A stretch of 43,364 nucleotides of DNA from a virus. Where the stretch lies: IMG/VR virus record IMGVR_UViG_3300033998_000443, positions 1 to 43,364 of that record; one strand, given 5' to 3'. The notes beneath the pieces were generated by a model. The model was not told where the DNA came from. It was given only the letters and a program-made list of their open reading frames with translations, and did not search any database. Below are positions 16,337-24,566 of this stretch, piece after piece. The first letter of the stretch is position 1, and every line of letters begins with the position of its first letter. Made by a program: the position numbers and the translations under genes.

Positions 16337-16380
16337 TTAAACCACTTTCCTTTTTTTATTGATAATTATATCATCTTTAT

Positions 16381-16433
16381 AGCAGGAAAACCCTTCTTTT
16401 TTGTCGAAGTAGGATGGGAAAGGAGGGGAGAAG
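16381..16433 (+). repeat. Leader repeat, copy 1 of 2
   Basis: This leader and the one at 16656-16708 share AGCAGGA, then CCCTT, T-rich tract, GT-GAA-TA, GGGAAGGGAGGG-like order, and each precedes a small gene. Such paired leaders suggest duplication of a mobile or regulatory unit. Confidence 0.45.
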
Positions 16434-16595
16434 ATGGATTATTATAACATAATTGATGAATTCATTAATGATTTGCAAATGATTTTAAATGATAATGCTC
16501 CAGAAATAGACAGAAATATAATAGATGATATAAAAGTAGACGCAAGTGAAGCGCTTAATAAGATTCTAGTTAAATATAAATTAATTGAGCCTTAA
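16434..16595 (+). CDS. Small acidic hypothetical protein
   Basis: A 53-residue protein (MDYYNIIDEFINDLQMILND and so on) with AAAGGAGGGG before the ATG. Its stop codon lies in the loop of a strong terminator, so it is a single-gene unit. The high-quality ribosome site and own terminator argue that it is expressed. No domain recognised. Confidence 0.55.
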   Translation: MDYYNIIDEFINDLQMILNDNAPEIDRNIIDDIKVDASEALNKILVKYKLIEP

Positions 16596-16607
16596 GGCTC
16601 TTTTTTT
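16587..16607 (+). terminator. Rho-independent terminator overlapping the stop codon
   Basis: GAGCC-TTAA-GGCTC hairpin at 16587-16600 followed by seven Ts. The TAA stop is in the loop. Confidence 0.88.
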
Positions 16608-16655
16608 ATACTAAGGTGTGATGCTAATGCCATCACGACCGAATTTTTCGACAAT

Positions 16656-16708
16656 AGCAGGACTTCCCTTTTCCGTGTAGAAATAAGACGGGGAAGGGAG
16701 GGAAGAAG
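16656..16708 (+). repeat. Leader repeat, copy 2 of 2
   Basis: Second copy of the leader at 16381-16433, with the same AGCAGGA start, pyrimidine tract, GAA-TAAGA core and GGGGAAGGGAGGG ribosome site, upstream of the next small gene. Confidence 0.45.
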
Positions 16709-16712
16709 GATT

Positions 16713-17018
16713 ATGCAGACCTTTAGTAATCAAAGAATAGAAGATATGCTTAAAAAATATGAGTTAACTCAAGAGGAAATAGAATTTATTAAGTGCTCTC
16801 AAACTCCTACAACAATGGATATGAATCAATCAAGAATAATATCGGAATTAATATTAGCAAAAACGATTGAACAGTCAGTTAATAAGATGCTTAAATCGAA
16901 TAAAGAACTTCAGGAATCAAATGATTATCATAATAATAAAATAAGAATGCTTACAACAGCTTTAGTTTTTGTAGGTGTTGTTCAAGCAATATCAGCATTT
17001 ATTCAAATATTTCATTAG
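16713..17018 (+). CDS. Small protein with C-terminal membrane anchor
   Basis: A 101-residue protein: soluble N-terminus (IEDMLKKYELTQEEIEFIKC), a helical middle, and one C-terminal hydrophobic segment (LTTALVFVGVVQAISAFIQIF, about residues 79-99) that should anchor it in the membrane with its N-terminus inside. Own ribosome site and own terminator. Accessory cargo; a superinfection or membrane-sensing role is speculation. Confidence 0.6.
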   Translation: MQTFSNQRIEDMLKKYELTQEEIEFIKCSQTPTTMDMNQSRIISELILAKTIEQSVNKMLKSNKELQESNDYHNNKIRMLTTALVFVGVVQAISAFIQIFH

Positions 17019-17037
17019 AGCCTCGGGGCTCTTTTTT
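17018..17037 (+). terminator. Rho-independent terminator
   Basis: GAGCC-TCGG-GGCTC stem-loop at 17018-17031 followed by six Ts, at the stop of the membrane-anchored protein gene. Confidence 0.87.
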
Positions 17038-17048
17038 CATACCCAAAT

Positions 17049-17068
17049 AAAAAAAGGCCATTATGGCC
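17049..17068 (-). terminator. Terminator of the hicAB operon (minus strand)
   Basis: Read on the minus strand, GGCCA-TAA-TGGCC is followed by a run of Ts (A run at 17049-17055 on the plus strand). It overlaps the hicB stop. Confidence 0.75.
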
Positions 17069-17471
17069 TATCGTGAATACCGAGTTTTTCTTTTAAAGCA
17101 TATTGAAGCACTTGAGAAAAGTTTATATTCGCTTTTTCCGCTGCTTCATTAAGCCATCGGGGAAGCGTAAGAGTTTTATTTATACTTTTGTTAGCCATTT
17201 CATCACGAACGGGCGGCATATAAACTTCGATAAGGTTTATGAAAGCACCTTTAGGGACTTTAATTTTTTCTGGTGGAGTAGGTATTGGTATATGTTTTTC
17301 TTCTTCTTCAAGATTATAAATAAAAAGTTCCAAAGCATCTTTAGCCATATAAAGTGCTTCTTCAAGATTATCTCCTTCTGTAATACATCCAGGTAAATCA
17401 GGAAAGGTAATTGTATATCCGCCGTTACCGTCTGGGTCAAAGATAGCCGGAAAAATGTATTTATCCGCCAT
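17061..17471 (-). CDS. hicB: HicB family antitoxin
   Basis: Antitoxin of a type II toxin-antitoxin pair. The 136-residue protein has the HicB RNase-H-like fold: FPAIFDPDGNGGYTITFPDL, PGCITEGDNLEEAL and the amphipathic AKDALELFI. A C-terminal ribbon-helix-helix-like segment (LPRWLNEAAEKANINFSQVL) should bind DNA for autoregulation. It lies downstream of hicA with a 47-base gap. Confidence 0.93.
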   Translation of the reverse strand: MADKYIFPAIFDPDGNGGYTITFPDLPGCITEGDNLEEALYMAKDALELFIYNLEEEEKHIPIPTPPEKIKVPKGAFINLIEVYMPPVRDEMANKSINKTLTLPRWLNEAAEKANINFSQVLQYALKEKLGIHDRP

Positions 17472-17518
17472 AATAAAACCTCCTTAAATTATTTTATATA
17501 AACCTTAGCAAGAGGGCT

Positions 17519-17701
17519 TTATTTAAGCCCTGCTTGCTTTAAGATTGAATTCAATGTCTTTGGTTTTAAGTCTTTATTGTGATACGGGATTTGAATTTTA
17601 TTCGGGTTAGATGGATGAATCATATGTATGTGAGAGCCTTTTTGATTTTTAATTTGCCATCCGTGTTCCTTTAGAAGTTTGATTACTTCTTTCGGCTTCA
17701 T
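17519..17701 (-). CDS. hicA: HicA family toxin (mRNA interferase)
   Basis: A 60-residue dsRBD-fold toxin that cleaves mRNA when not bound by HicB. KEVIKLLKEHGWQIKNQKGSHIHM contains the conserved G-SH motif with the catalytic histidine (GSHIHM), followed by KIQIPYHNKDLKPKTLNSIL; both stretches are typical. ATG 17701 has AGGAGG upstream; a longer frame from 17734 would start inside the promoter. Located between early and late operons, the pair may stabilise the prophage. Confidence 0.93.
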   Translation of the reverse strand: MKPKEVIKLLKEHGWQIKNQKGSHIHMIHPSNPNKIQIPYHNKDLKPKTLNSILKQAGLK

Positions 17702-17725
17702 TTTCCCTTCCTCCTGACAATTATA

Positions 17726-17754
17726 TAATAACACATGTTATTTACACGTGTCAA
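17726..17754 (-). promoter_or_regulatory. hicAB promoter with operator
   Basis: On the minus strand TTGACA (17754-17749) is followed after 17 bases by TTATTA (17731-17726), ahead of hicA. The spacer holds near-palindromic half-sites ACACATGT (17731-17738) and ACACGTGT (17744-17751), a fit for autoregulation by HicB. Confidence 0.7.
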
Positions 17755-17915
17755 TAGGTTATATAAATATAAAAATATTTTGTAGTTTTTATATGTTTAA
17801 GGTGTATAAGCTCTGCGCACTAAGAGCGGGTCCTTCCAGAGGGGTGGGGAGGTTGCGGGTCTGGCGAGCCCGAAATTTTTCTAGCGACAGGGCTGAAAAA
17901 TTGGTTTCCGTTTCC

Positions 17916-17949
17916 ATTTCGGAGGTTTCAAAATTTCGGAGGTTTCAAA
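17916..17949. repeat. Perfect 17-bp tandem repeat upstream of the terminase genes
   Basis: ATTTCGGAGGTTTCAAA occurs twice back to back (17916-17932 and 17933-17949), 17 bases before the small terminase start. The flanking 17820-17910 contains G-rich sequence and no good gene. Together this is a candidate cos or terminase-binding site. Confidence 0.7.
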
Positions 17950-17965
17950 GAAAGGCGGTGAAACC

Positions 17966-18541
17966 TTGGGTGAACAAAAATCAAAGCTTGTCAGTACTTC
18001 AGAATTAGCGGAAATACTTGGTATTACAGATAGGCGCATTCGTCAGCTTGAAAAAGCCGGTATAATCTCAAAAATTAGCAGAGGAAAATACGATTTAGCC
18101 GCTGCGGTGCAGCAATACATTTCATGGATTAAATCTCAGTATGCCGAAACGGATGAAGAGCTAGATCTCAAAAAAGAAAAGACGCTGCTTACCCGGGCCA
18201 ACCGCCAAAAAGTTGAATTAGAACTTCAGATTATGCGGGGTGAGCTCCACCGGTCTGAAGATGTTCGCCGAGTAATGAATGACATGCTCGGAGCTTTTCG
18301 TGCTCGCTGCCTTGCTATCCCGTCGAAGGTAGCGCCGAAGATTCAGGGCAAAACAGATCTAGCCATCATACAAGACATTATAAAAAAAGAGGTTTATGAG
18401 GCACTATCGGAATTGGCCGACTACGATCCGGAGGTATTTTATAGACAGAGCAAGGATAAGCTCGTCCTTGATGAAGATGATATAGAAGAGGCGGCCACCG
18501 AAAAGGAGACGCCACGCCGTGGCAGTGGGAAGAAAAAATGA
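17966..18541 (+). CDS. Terminase small subunit (Nu1-like)
   Basis: Recognises phage DNA for packaging. The 191-residue protein has an N-terminal winged-helix/MerR-like HTH (STSELAEILGITDRRIRQLE, residues 10-29), a long helical middle that should mediate assembly, and a charged C-terminus. TTG 17966 has AAAGGCGGTG upstream. Its stop overlaps the start of the large subunit. Similar to lambda Nu1-type small subunits, which pair with GpA-type large subunits. Confidence 0.85.
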   Translation: MGEQKSKLVSTSELAEILGITDRRIRQLEKAGIISKISRGKYDLAAAVQQYISWIKSQYAETDEELDLKKEKTLLTRANRQKVELELQIMRGELHRSEDVRRVMNDMLGAFRARCLAIPSKVAPKIQGKTDLAIIQDIIKKEVYEALSELADYDPEVFYRQSKDKLVLDEDDIEEAATEKETPRRGSGKKK

Positions 18542-20351
18542 ACTTTATAGGCTTTTTCGGGAGTGCGCCCAGGTTGTTTCACCACCTCCGGATCTAACCG
18601 TATCGCAATGGGCTGATCTTTATCGCAGGCTATCTCCTGAATCATCTGCGGAGCCTGGGCAATGGAGGACGGACAGAGCTCCGTATCAAAGAGAAATAAT
18701 GGATGCTATCAACGATCCAGCAGTAGAGACAGTAGTAGTAATGACAAGTTCACAAGTTGGTAAAACTGAAATTCTTTTAAACATAATCGGCTATTATATT
18801 GATTACGATCCTGCGCCTATTATGGTCATACAACCTACTTTGGAAATGGCTAAGGCTTTTTCTAAAGATCGTTTGTCGCCGATGATAAGAGATACTCCGG
18901 CATTGCGGGGCAAAGTCAAGGATGCCCGGGCGAGGGATTCCGATAATACTGTGCTGCATAAAAAATTTCCTGGTGGGCATATAACCATAGTTGGCGCTAA
19001 CTCGCCAGCCAGCCTGGCTAGCCGGCCGATTCGTATACTGTTGGCCGACGAGGTTGACCGTTATCCAGTTAGCGCAGGAACGGAAGGGGATCCGCTTATA
19101 TTAGCGGAAAAGCGTACAACGACATTCTGGAATAGAAAAAAAGTTTATGTCTCGACACCAACTATAAAAGGAATAAGCCGCATAGAAGCGGCTTTTTTAA
19201 GTTCCAGTCAGGAAGAATGGTGCCTGCCCTGCCCCAGTTGTGGTAAATACCAGCCTCTAACCTGGGCACAGATGCGCTTTGAGGATGTAACCCATGAGTG
19301 TATATACTGCGGTGCTCGGCATGGTGAATTTGAGTGGAAGGCCGGCCAGGGGAAATGGGTAGCAAAAGAGAAAAACTTTAGAATACGCGGCTTTCACCTT
19401 AACGAATTGGCTAGCCCATGGAAACGATGGGAGAAAATTATAGAGGAATTCCAAGAGGCCAATAAAGAAAAAGAAAGGGGTAATATTGAACTACTCAAAG
19501 CGTGGATAAATACAACTCTGGGCGAGACATGGGAGGAACAAGGTGACGGTATTGAAACAAATGACCTTTTTAAACGTCGTGAGAATTATGGCTGTGAAGT
19601 GCCTGAAGGGGTACTGGTGCTTACTGCCGGGGTAGATGTCCAGGATGACCGACTTGAAGTTGAGGTTGTTGGATGGGGTAAAGACAAAGAATCCTGGGGT
19701 ATAGAATATCGTGCTATTTACGGAGACCCCGGCCAGCAGGCTGTGTGGCAGCAGCTGGATGATTATCTGAACCGGACTTGGAAGTATGAGGATGGCATGG
19801 CCATTAGTATTGCTTGTGCCTGTATTGACTCCGGAGGACACTTTACACAACAGGTTTACGATTTTTGTAAGCCGAGAGAGCACCGACGGATTTTCGCTAT
19901 CAAAGGCCAGGGCGGCCCAGGGTTTCCTTTGGTGGGACGTGCCACCAGAACTAATCGTAAGCGTGTCGCATTGTTTCCGGTGGGTGTTGATACTGGAAAA
20001 GAATTAATTTTATCACGACTTAAAATTGAAGAAGAAGGACCAGGATATTGCCACTTTCCGCGAGAACCAGAGAGAGGGTATGATCAGGCTTATTTTGACG
20101 GTTTAACCTCAGAAAAAAGGGTTTTGCGCTATCACAAAGGACGGCCCAGGTTTGAGTGGATCAAGCGGCCAGGTACTCGCAACGAACCTTTAGACTGTCG
20201 TAACTACGCCACAGCAGCGTTAGAAATTTTGAATCCCAATTTGGAAACTCTTGCTCAAATACCAAAAAAAGATTATTACAAACAAAATGCTCCAATGACA
20301 GGAGCACCGCGGCTGCGAAGACGCATCCTGAGCCGGGGCATCAGTGTTTAG
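18519..20351 (+). CDS. Terminase large subunit, GpA family
   Basis: Packaging motor ATPase and nuclease. The 610-residue protein has Walker A SSQVGKTE (K82), Walker B ILLADEVDRY (D177, E178), a zinc-ribbon pair CPSC...CIYC and the nuclease acidic motif VDVQDDRLEVEVVGW typical of lambda GpA relatives. It starts at a GTG 23 bases inside the small subunit gene. GpA motors usually cut at cos sites, consistent with the repeat upstream. Confidence 0.95.
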   Translation: MAVGRKNELYRLFRECAQVVSPPPDLTVSQWADLYRRLSPESSAEPGQWRTDRAPYQREIMDAINDPAVETVVVMTSSQVGKTEILLNIIGYYIDYDPAPIMVIQPTLEMAKAFSKDRLSPMIRDTPALRGKVKDARARDSDNTVLHKKFPGGHITIVGANSPASLASRPIRILLADEVDRYPVSAGTEGDPLILAEKRTTTFWNRKKVYVSTPTIKGISRIEAAFLSSSQEEWCLPCPSCGKYQPLTWAQMRFEDVTHECIYCGARHGEFEWKAGQGKWVAKEKNFRIRGFHLNELASPWKRWEKIIEEFQEANKEKERGNIELLKAWINTTLGETWEEQGDGIETNDLFKRRENYGCEVPEGVLVLTAGVDVQDDRLEVEVVGWGKDKESWGIEYRAIYGDPGQQAVWQQLDDYLNRTWKYEDGMAISIACACIDSGGHFTQQVYDFCKPREHRRIFAIKGQGGPGFPLVGRATRTNRKRVALFPVGVDTGKELILSRLKIEEEGPGYCHFPREPERGYDQAYFDGLTSEKRVLRYHKGRPRFEWIKRPGTRNEPLDCRNYATAALEILNPNLETLAQIPKKDYYKQNAPMTGAPRLRRRILSRGISV

Positions 20352-20366
20352 AAAGGTGGTGAAGGC

Positions 20367-20594
20367 ATGGCATGGACGCTAGATGAAGCAAAACAACATC
20401 TGAGAGCCTGGCTTGATGCCGAACTAGCGGTATCGACCGGCCAGCGGTATAAGATAGGCACCCGCGAGTTGACTCGAGCAGATCTCGGAGAAATAGCAGA
20501 AAGAATATGTTTTTGGAGCAATGAAGTTACGAGATTAGAACGGGGGAGGGGTGGCGGTGCTCGCGTCCTGCGGGTTGTGCCGCGTGACCTATGA
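20367..20594 (+). CDS. DUF6148/gpW-like head-tail joining protein
   Basis: A 75-residue protein between terminase and portal, in the position of lambda gpW. It matches small DUF6148-type proteins: LDEAKQHLRAWLDAELAVST and TRADLGEIAERICFW. AAAGGTGGTG is upstream. Probably a head completion protein at the portal; the stop overlaps the portal start. Confidence 0.75.
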   Translation: MAWTLDEAKQHLRAWLDAELAVSTGQRYKIGTRELTRADLGEIAERICFWSNEVTRLERGRGGGARVLRVVPRDL

Positions 20595-22096
20595 ATATAA
20601 TCGATAAAGTAATTGAAATCATATCACCTGAACGGGCTTTGCGTCGGCAGGCTGCACGTCGAGCTCTAAAGATTCTGAGCAGCGGCTATTCAAACCATGG
20701 TGCTAGCAGGACAAAAAAGTCTCTTGTGGGTTGGAACTATAGAGGAGGATCTCCTGACGACGATATTACTGATAATCTTGATATATTACGGCAACGTTCT
20801 CGGGACCTTTATATGGGAGCCCCATTGGCCACCGGCGCTCTTAAAGCATTTAGGGCAAATGTGGTAGGCTTTGGACTAAGGTTGAAGGCACAAATTGATG
20901 CAGAATATCTCGGAATGACCGATGAAGAGGCTGATAGATGGGAACGTAACGTTGAACGGGAATTTGCTTTATGGGCTAAAGATTGTGATGCGGGGAGAAT
21001 GCTAGATTTTTATGAAATGCAGGCCCTGGTGTTCCTTTCTATGCTCATGAGCGGAGATGTTTTTTGCGCTCTTCCGATGATCCAGCATCCGGGGAACCCC
21101 TATATGCTCAAAGTTCTTTTGATAGAGGCAGATCGAGTATGTAATCCAAACGGAGTATTGAATGACCGTATACGCGGGGGCGTCGAAATTGATGCATTTG
21201 GGGCGCCTGTAGCTTACTATATAGCCCAAAAACATCCACTGGATGCTAGGGCTGGGGCAAATAGCTGGATTCGAGTGCCGGCCTTTGGCATGAAGACTGG
21301 CCGCAGAAACATCCTTCACATTATGGAATTTGAGAGGCCGGGCCAGAGACGTGGGGTGCCGGTCCTTGCACCGGTCATTGAAGCCTTAAAACAACTAACT
21401 CGTTATAGTGAAGCTGAACTTATGGCTGCAGTGATTTCCAGTATGCTCACTGTCTTCATAACCTCAAATACAACTGAAACACCATTAGGCGAAGCAATCT
21501 CTGTTGAACAGCAAGTAGATACGGTTGATCAGAATAGTTATGAATTAGGCAGCGGCGCTATTATAGGCCTTGCGCCAGGTGAAGATGTAAAGATAGTAAA
21601 TCCGGCCCGGCCCAACTCTACTTTTGATGGCTTTGTCACTTCAATGACACGTCAGATTGGCACTGCTCTGGAGATTCCTTATGAGTTACTGATTAAGCAC
21701 TTCACAGCAAGCTATTCAGCCAGTAGGGCAGCTTTACTGGAGGCATGGAAAACGTTTAGAATGCGTCGTTCCTGGTTGGCGTCTAAGTTCTGTCAACCAA
21801 TTTATGAGGAATTCCTCTTCGAAGCAGTGGCCAACGGGCGCATCGAAGCCCCTGGATTTTTTGACGACCCTGTAATTCGTAAGGCATATGAGGGGGCTGA
21901 GTGGCATGGTCCGAGTCAAGGGCAAATCGATCCGCTTAAAGAAGTTAATGCGGCTGCTATTAGAGTTAAAGAAGGATTTTCTACGAGGGCTCGTGAGGCG
22001 GCAGAGCTTACCGGTGCAGATTTCGAGCGAATGATTCGGCAGCGCATCCGGGAGGAGCGAATGATGAGAGAAGGAGGTTTGCTTAATGACACATAA
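20591..22096 (+). CDS. Phage portal protein, lambda family
   Basis: Forms the dodecameric portal through which DNA enters the head. The 501-residue protein has hallmarks of the lambda gpB family: RALRRQAARRALKILSSGYSNHG near the start, LKAFRANVVGFGLRL, MLKVLLIEADRVCNPNG and the YSASRAALLEAWKTFR helix. Normal length. It overlaps its neighbours by 4 and 11 bases. Confidence 0.95.
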   Translation: MNIIDKVIEIISPERALRRQAARRALKILSSGYSNHGASRTKKSLVGWNYRGGSPDDDITDNLDILRQRSRDLYMGAPLATGALKAFRANVVGFGLRLKAQIDAEYLGMTDEEADRWERNVEREFALWAKDCDAGRMLDFYEMQALVFLSMLMSGDVFCALPMIQHPGNPYMLKVLLIEADRVCNPNGVLNDRIRGGVEIDAFGAPVAYYIAQKHPLDARAGANSWIRVPAFGMKTGRRNILHIMEFERPGQRRGVPVLAPVIEALKQLTRYSEAELMAAVISSMLTVFITSNTTETPLGEAISVEQQVDTVDQNSYELGSGAIIGLAPGEDVKIVNPARPNSTFDGFVTSMTRQIGTALEIPYELLIKHFTASYSASRAALLEAWKTFRMRRSWLASKFCQPIYEEFLFEAVANGRIEAPGFFDDPVIRKAYEGAEWHGPSQGQIDPLKEVNAAAIRVKEGFSTRAREAAELTGADFERMIRQRIREERMMREGGLLNDT

Positions 22097-23150
22097 AGCA
22101 AAGAAGTTCTGGAAATTCCGCGCGATGACGAAGAATAGTGCGGAATTATTACTCTATGGCCCTATTAGCGAAACAAGTTGGTGGGGTGATGAGGTTACTC
22201 CGAAACAGTTTGCAGAAGATCTAAAAGCTCTTGGTGATATTACAGAACTTACGGTGCGTATTAATAGCGGCGGCGGGGATGTGTTTGCCAGCCAGGCGAT
22301 TTACTCGCTCCTTAAATCACATGAGGCCGAGGTCACCGTTTATATTGATGGGCTGGCGGCCAGCGGGGCATCAATTGTTGCAATGGCCGGTGACAATATA
22401 ATTATGCCTCGAAATGCTATGATGATGATTCACAATCCTTGGACAATTGGGGTTGGAAATGCCAATGATTTCCGTAAACTTGCCGACGACCTTGATAAAA
22501 TTAGAGAAGCTATGATAGCAGCGTATCAAAATAAATCAGGCATTGACCGTGACCAACTCATTGAGCTATTGGATGCAGAAACATGGTTAACTGCAGAAGA
22601 AGCTATAGAATTGGGCCTGGCAGATCATATTGATGAAGAAAAACTGGTTGCGGCCTCACTGCGCTCTTCGATTCTTATTGTGAATGGAATGGAATTTGAT
22701 CTTTCCCGTTATAAAAACAGGCCCAGGGCAATTGCCGCAGAACCGGGGAAGGAGGTGAGCAAAATGGAATTGACAGAAGAAATATTGATACAGCAATATC
22801 CTGACCTCTATGCTGAAATTCACAGAAAGGCTTTTGAAGAAGGTAAAGCGGCCGGTATTCAGGCTGAGCGGGAGCGCTTTAGAGCTTTACAAGAATTAGA
22901 GACTCCCGGATGCGAAGAAATCTTAAACAAAGCTCGTTATGAAACCGGTCTGACTGCCGAGCAAGTGGCTCCGGAAATAGTTAAAGCGCTTAAGGTTCAC
23001 AGGTCCAATTTACTTAGCGCTCTTATGCAGGACGCGGGTGAGTTATCAAAGATTCAACAGTTTGGGCCAGTTCCGGACAAAGAAATTGAACGCAAAGCCA
23101 TGGCTGAAAAAATGGCCAAAGCGGCCAATGAAAAGAGAGGAGTGAAGTAA
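22086..23150 (+). CDS. ClpP-like prohead maturation protease with C-terminal scaffold-like region
   Basis: A 354-residue serine protease that processes the prohead. The ClpP-type core has INSGGGDVFASQAIY, the nucleophile S93 in GLAASGAS and the histidine in MMMIHNPW (about residue 116). The C-terminal 110 residues are charged and helical, resembling a scaffold; an internal GGAGGTG followed by ATG at 22764 could make a separate scaffold protein, as in lambda C/Nu3. Confidence 0.93.
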   Translation: MTHKAKKFWKFRAMTKNSAELLLYGPISETSWWGDEVTPKQFAEDLKALGDITELTVRINSGGGDVFASQAIYSLLKSHEAEVTVYIDGLAASGASIVAMAGDNIIMPRNAMMMIHNPWTIGVGNANDFRKLADDLDKIREAMIAAYQNKSGIDRDQLIELLDAETWLTAEEAIELGLADHIDEEKLVAASLRSSILIVNGMEFDLSRYKNRPRAIAAEPGKEVSKMELTEEILIQQYPDLYAEIHRKAFEEGKAAGIQAERERFRALQELETPGCEEILNKARYETGLTAEQVAPEIVKALKVHRSNLLSALMQDAGELSKIQQFGPVPDKEIERKAMAEKMAKAANEKRGVK

Positions 23151-23151
23151 A

Positions 23152-23505
23152 ATGGCGGAGATTTATACCCCTGATAACCTATTTGCCGGGCATACGATGC
23201 CTAAAGTAACTGACAGCGGTGTGATCGCTGCAGGTCAGAACCTACCTAGAGGGGCTGTTCTAGGAAAGGTAACTGCTGACGGTAAACTTAAATTATTGGA
23301 TAAGAATGCCACTGATGGCAGCCAAAACGTTTATGCCATTTTGGCTGAGGCGGTGGACGCAACCAGTGCTGATAAGACGGCCGCCATCTATTTGACTGGA
23401 GAATTCAATGAAAATGCGCTAATCCTTGCTTCCGGAACTACGGTTGCAGATATTAAAACCGCAGCACGAGCTTTAGGAATTTTTATTAAATCTGCTGTGG
23501 AATAG
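23152..23505 (+). CDS. Head decoration protein (lambda gpD family)
   Basis: A 117-residue capsid-stabilising protein. The pattern ITAGQNLPRGAVLGKVTADGK-like (here IAAGQNLPRGAVLGKVTADG) and AIYLTGEFNENALILASG are characteristic of gpD/HDPD proteins. It lies between the protease and major capsid protein as in lambda, with one base between genes. Confidence 0.92.
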   Translation: MAEIYTPDNLFAGHTMPKVTDSGVIAAGQNLPRGAVLGKVTADGKLKLLDKNATDGSQNVYAILAEAVDATSADKTAAIYLTGEFNENALILASGTTVADIKTAARALGIFIKSAVE

Positions 23506-23522
23506 AAGGGAGGAAATAACTA

Positions 23523-24554
23523 ATGCCTGTTGATCTGTTTGATACCAGAACTATGTTGGAAGCTGTGCGGCAGATCCAGCCTGTCCGCACCTTTTTACGG
23601 GACACTTTCTTCACCAATCGACGAACCTTTGATACCGAGTACGTTGACGTGGATATCGTGAAGGGTAAGCGGCGCATGGCTCCTTTTGTAAATCCGCGGA
23701 TGGCTGGTAAGGTAGTCGAGCGTCTTGGATATCAGACTCACACCTACAAAGCTCCTATGCTTTCACCGAAATTGCCGACTACTGCAGAACAACTGCTGAA
23801 GCGTTTACCCGGCGAACCCCTTTATTCCGGTATGTCTCCGGAAGACCGGGCGGCCGAACAGCTGGGTAGGGATCTTGCAGAGCTAGATGAAATTATCACA
23901 CGCCGTGAAGAATGGATGTGCGCCCAGGCTTTATTTAACGGCCAGATTCATATTGTGGGTGAAGGTGTTGATGAAATAATTGACTTCCAGCTTACAAACA
24001 GGGAAGCACTTGCAGGGACAGCTTTATGGAGTGATGCCAATTCCAATCCTTTGGCTGACCTAAAAAGGTGGCGGCAAACAATAATCAAAGAGTCCGGTTT
24101 TAATCCGGATATAGTTATTATGGCGTCGGACGTAGTTGATGCTTTTTTAGGTAATACAAAAGTAAAAGAATTACTTGACTTACGTTTGGTAGATACCGGC
24201 CAGATAAATCCACAGACCCTGCCAAACGGTGCCACATATATTGGTCGTATCGCTGAGGTTGGGGTTAATGTTTACAGCTACGATGAATGGTATTTGGACG
24301 ATGATGGCACCGAAAAACCCATGGTGCCGGCTAAAACAGTGCTCATGGCAAGTACGACAGCTCGTTTTGACTTATTATACGGGGCTTACATTGAACATGT
24401 AGAAGGCGGAGGAGTCCAGGTCTATGATATTCCCCGGGTACCCAGATCCTGGGTAGAAAAAGATCCTTCGGTGCGTTGGGTGCAGATGATTTCCCGCCCA
24501 CTCCCTGTGCCTCAGCATATTGACAGCCTATACGTTGCTACCGTATTGGCATAA
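23523..24554 (+). CDS. Major capsid protein (lambda gpE family)
   Basis: A 343-residue HK97-fold capsid protein of the gpE family. Marks are LFDTRTMLEAVRQIQPVRTF, FLRDTFFTNRRTFDTEYVDV and VEHVEGGGVQVYDIPRVPRSW-like C-terminus (IEHVEGGGVQVYDIPRVP). Length normal. GGGAGG precedes the ATG. Confidence 0.95.
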   Translation: MPVDLFDTRTMLEAVRQIQPVRTFLRDTFFTNRRTFDTEYVDVDIVKGKRRMAPFVNPRMAGKVVERLGYQTHTYKAPMLSPKLPTTAEQLLKRLPGEPLYSGMSPEDRAAEQLGRDLAELDEIITRREEWMCAQALFNGQIHIVGEGVDEIIDFQLTNREALAGTALWSDANSNPLADLKRWRQTIIKESGFNPDIVIMASDVVDAFLGNTKVKELLDLRLVDTGQINPQTLPNGATYIGRIAEVGVNVYSYDEWYLDDDGTEKPMVPAKTVLMASTTARFDLLYGAYIEHVEGGGVQVYDIPRVPRSWVEKDPSVRWVQMISRPLPVPQHIDSLYVATVLA

Positions 24555-24566
24555 GGGGGTGTCGGT

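Noticed and set aside
17916-17949. CRISPR-like repeat
   Set aside because: The two copies are directly adjacent without spacers and there are no cas genes.
17748-18008. Open frame upstream of the terminase small subunit
   Set aside because: Composition is not protein-like, it lacks a ribosome site and it overlaps the hicAB promoter and the tandem repeat.
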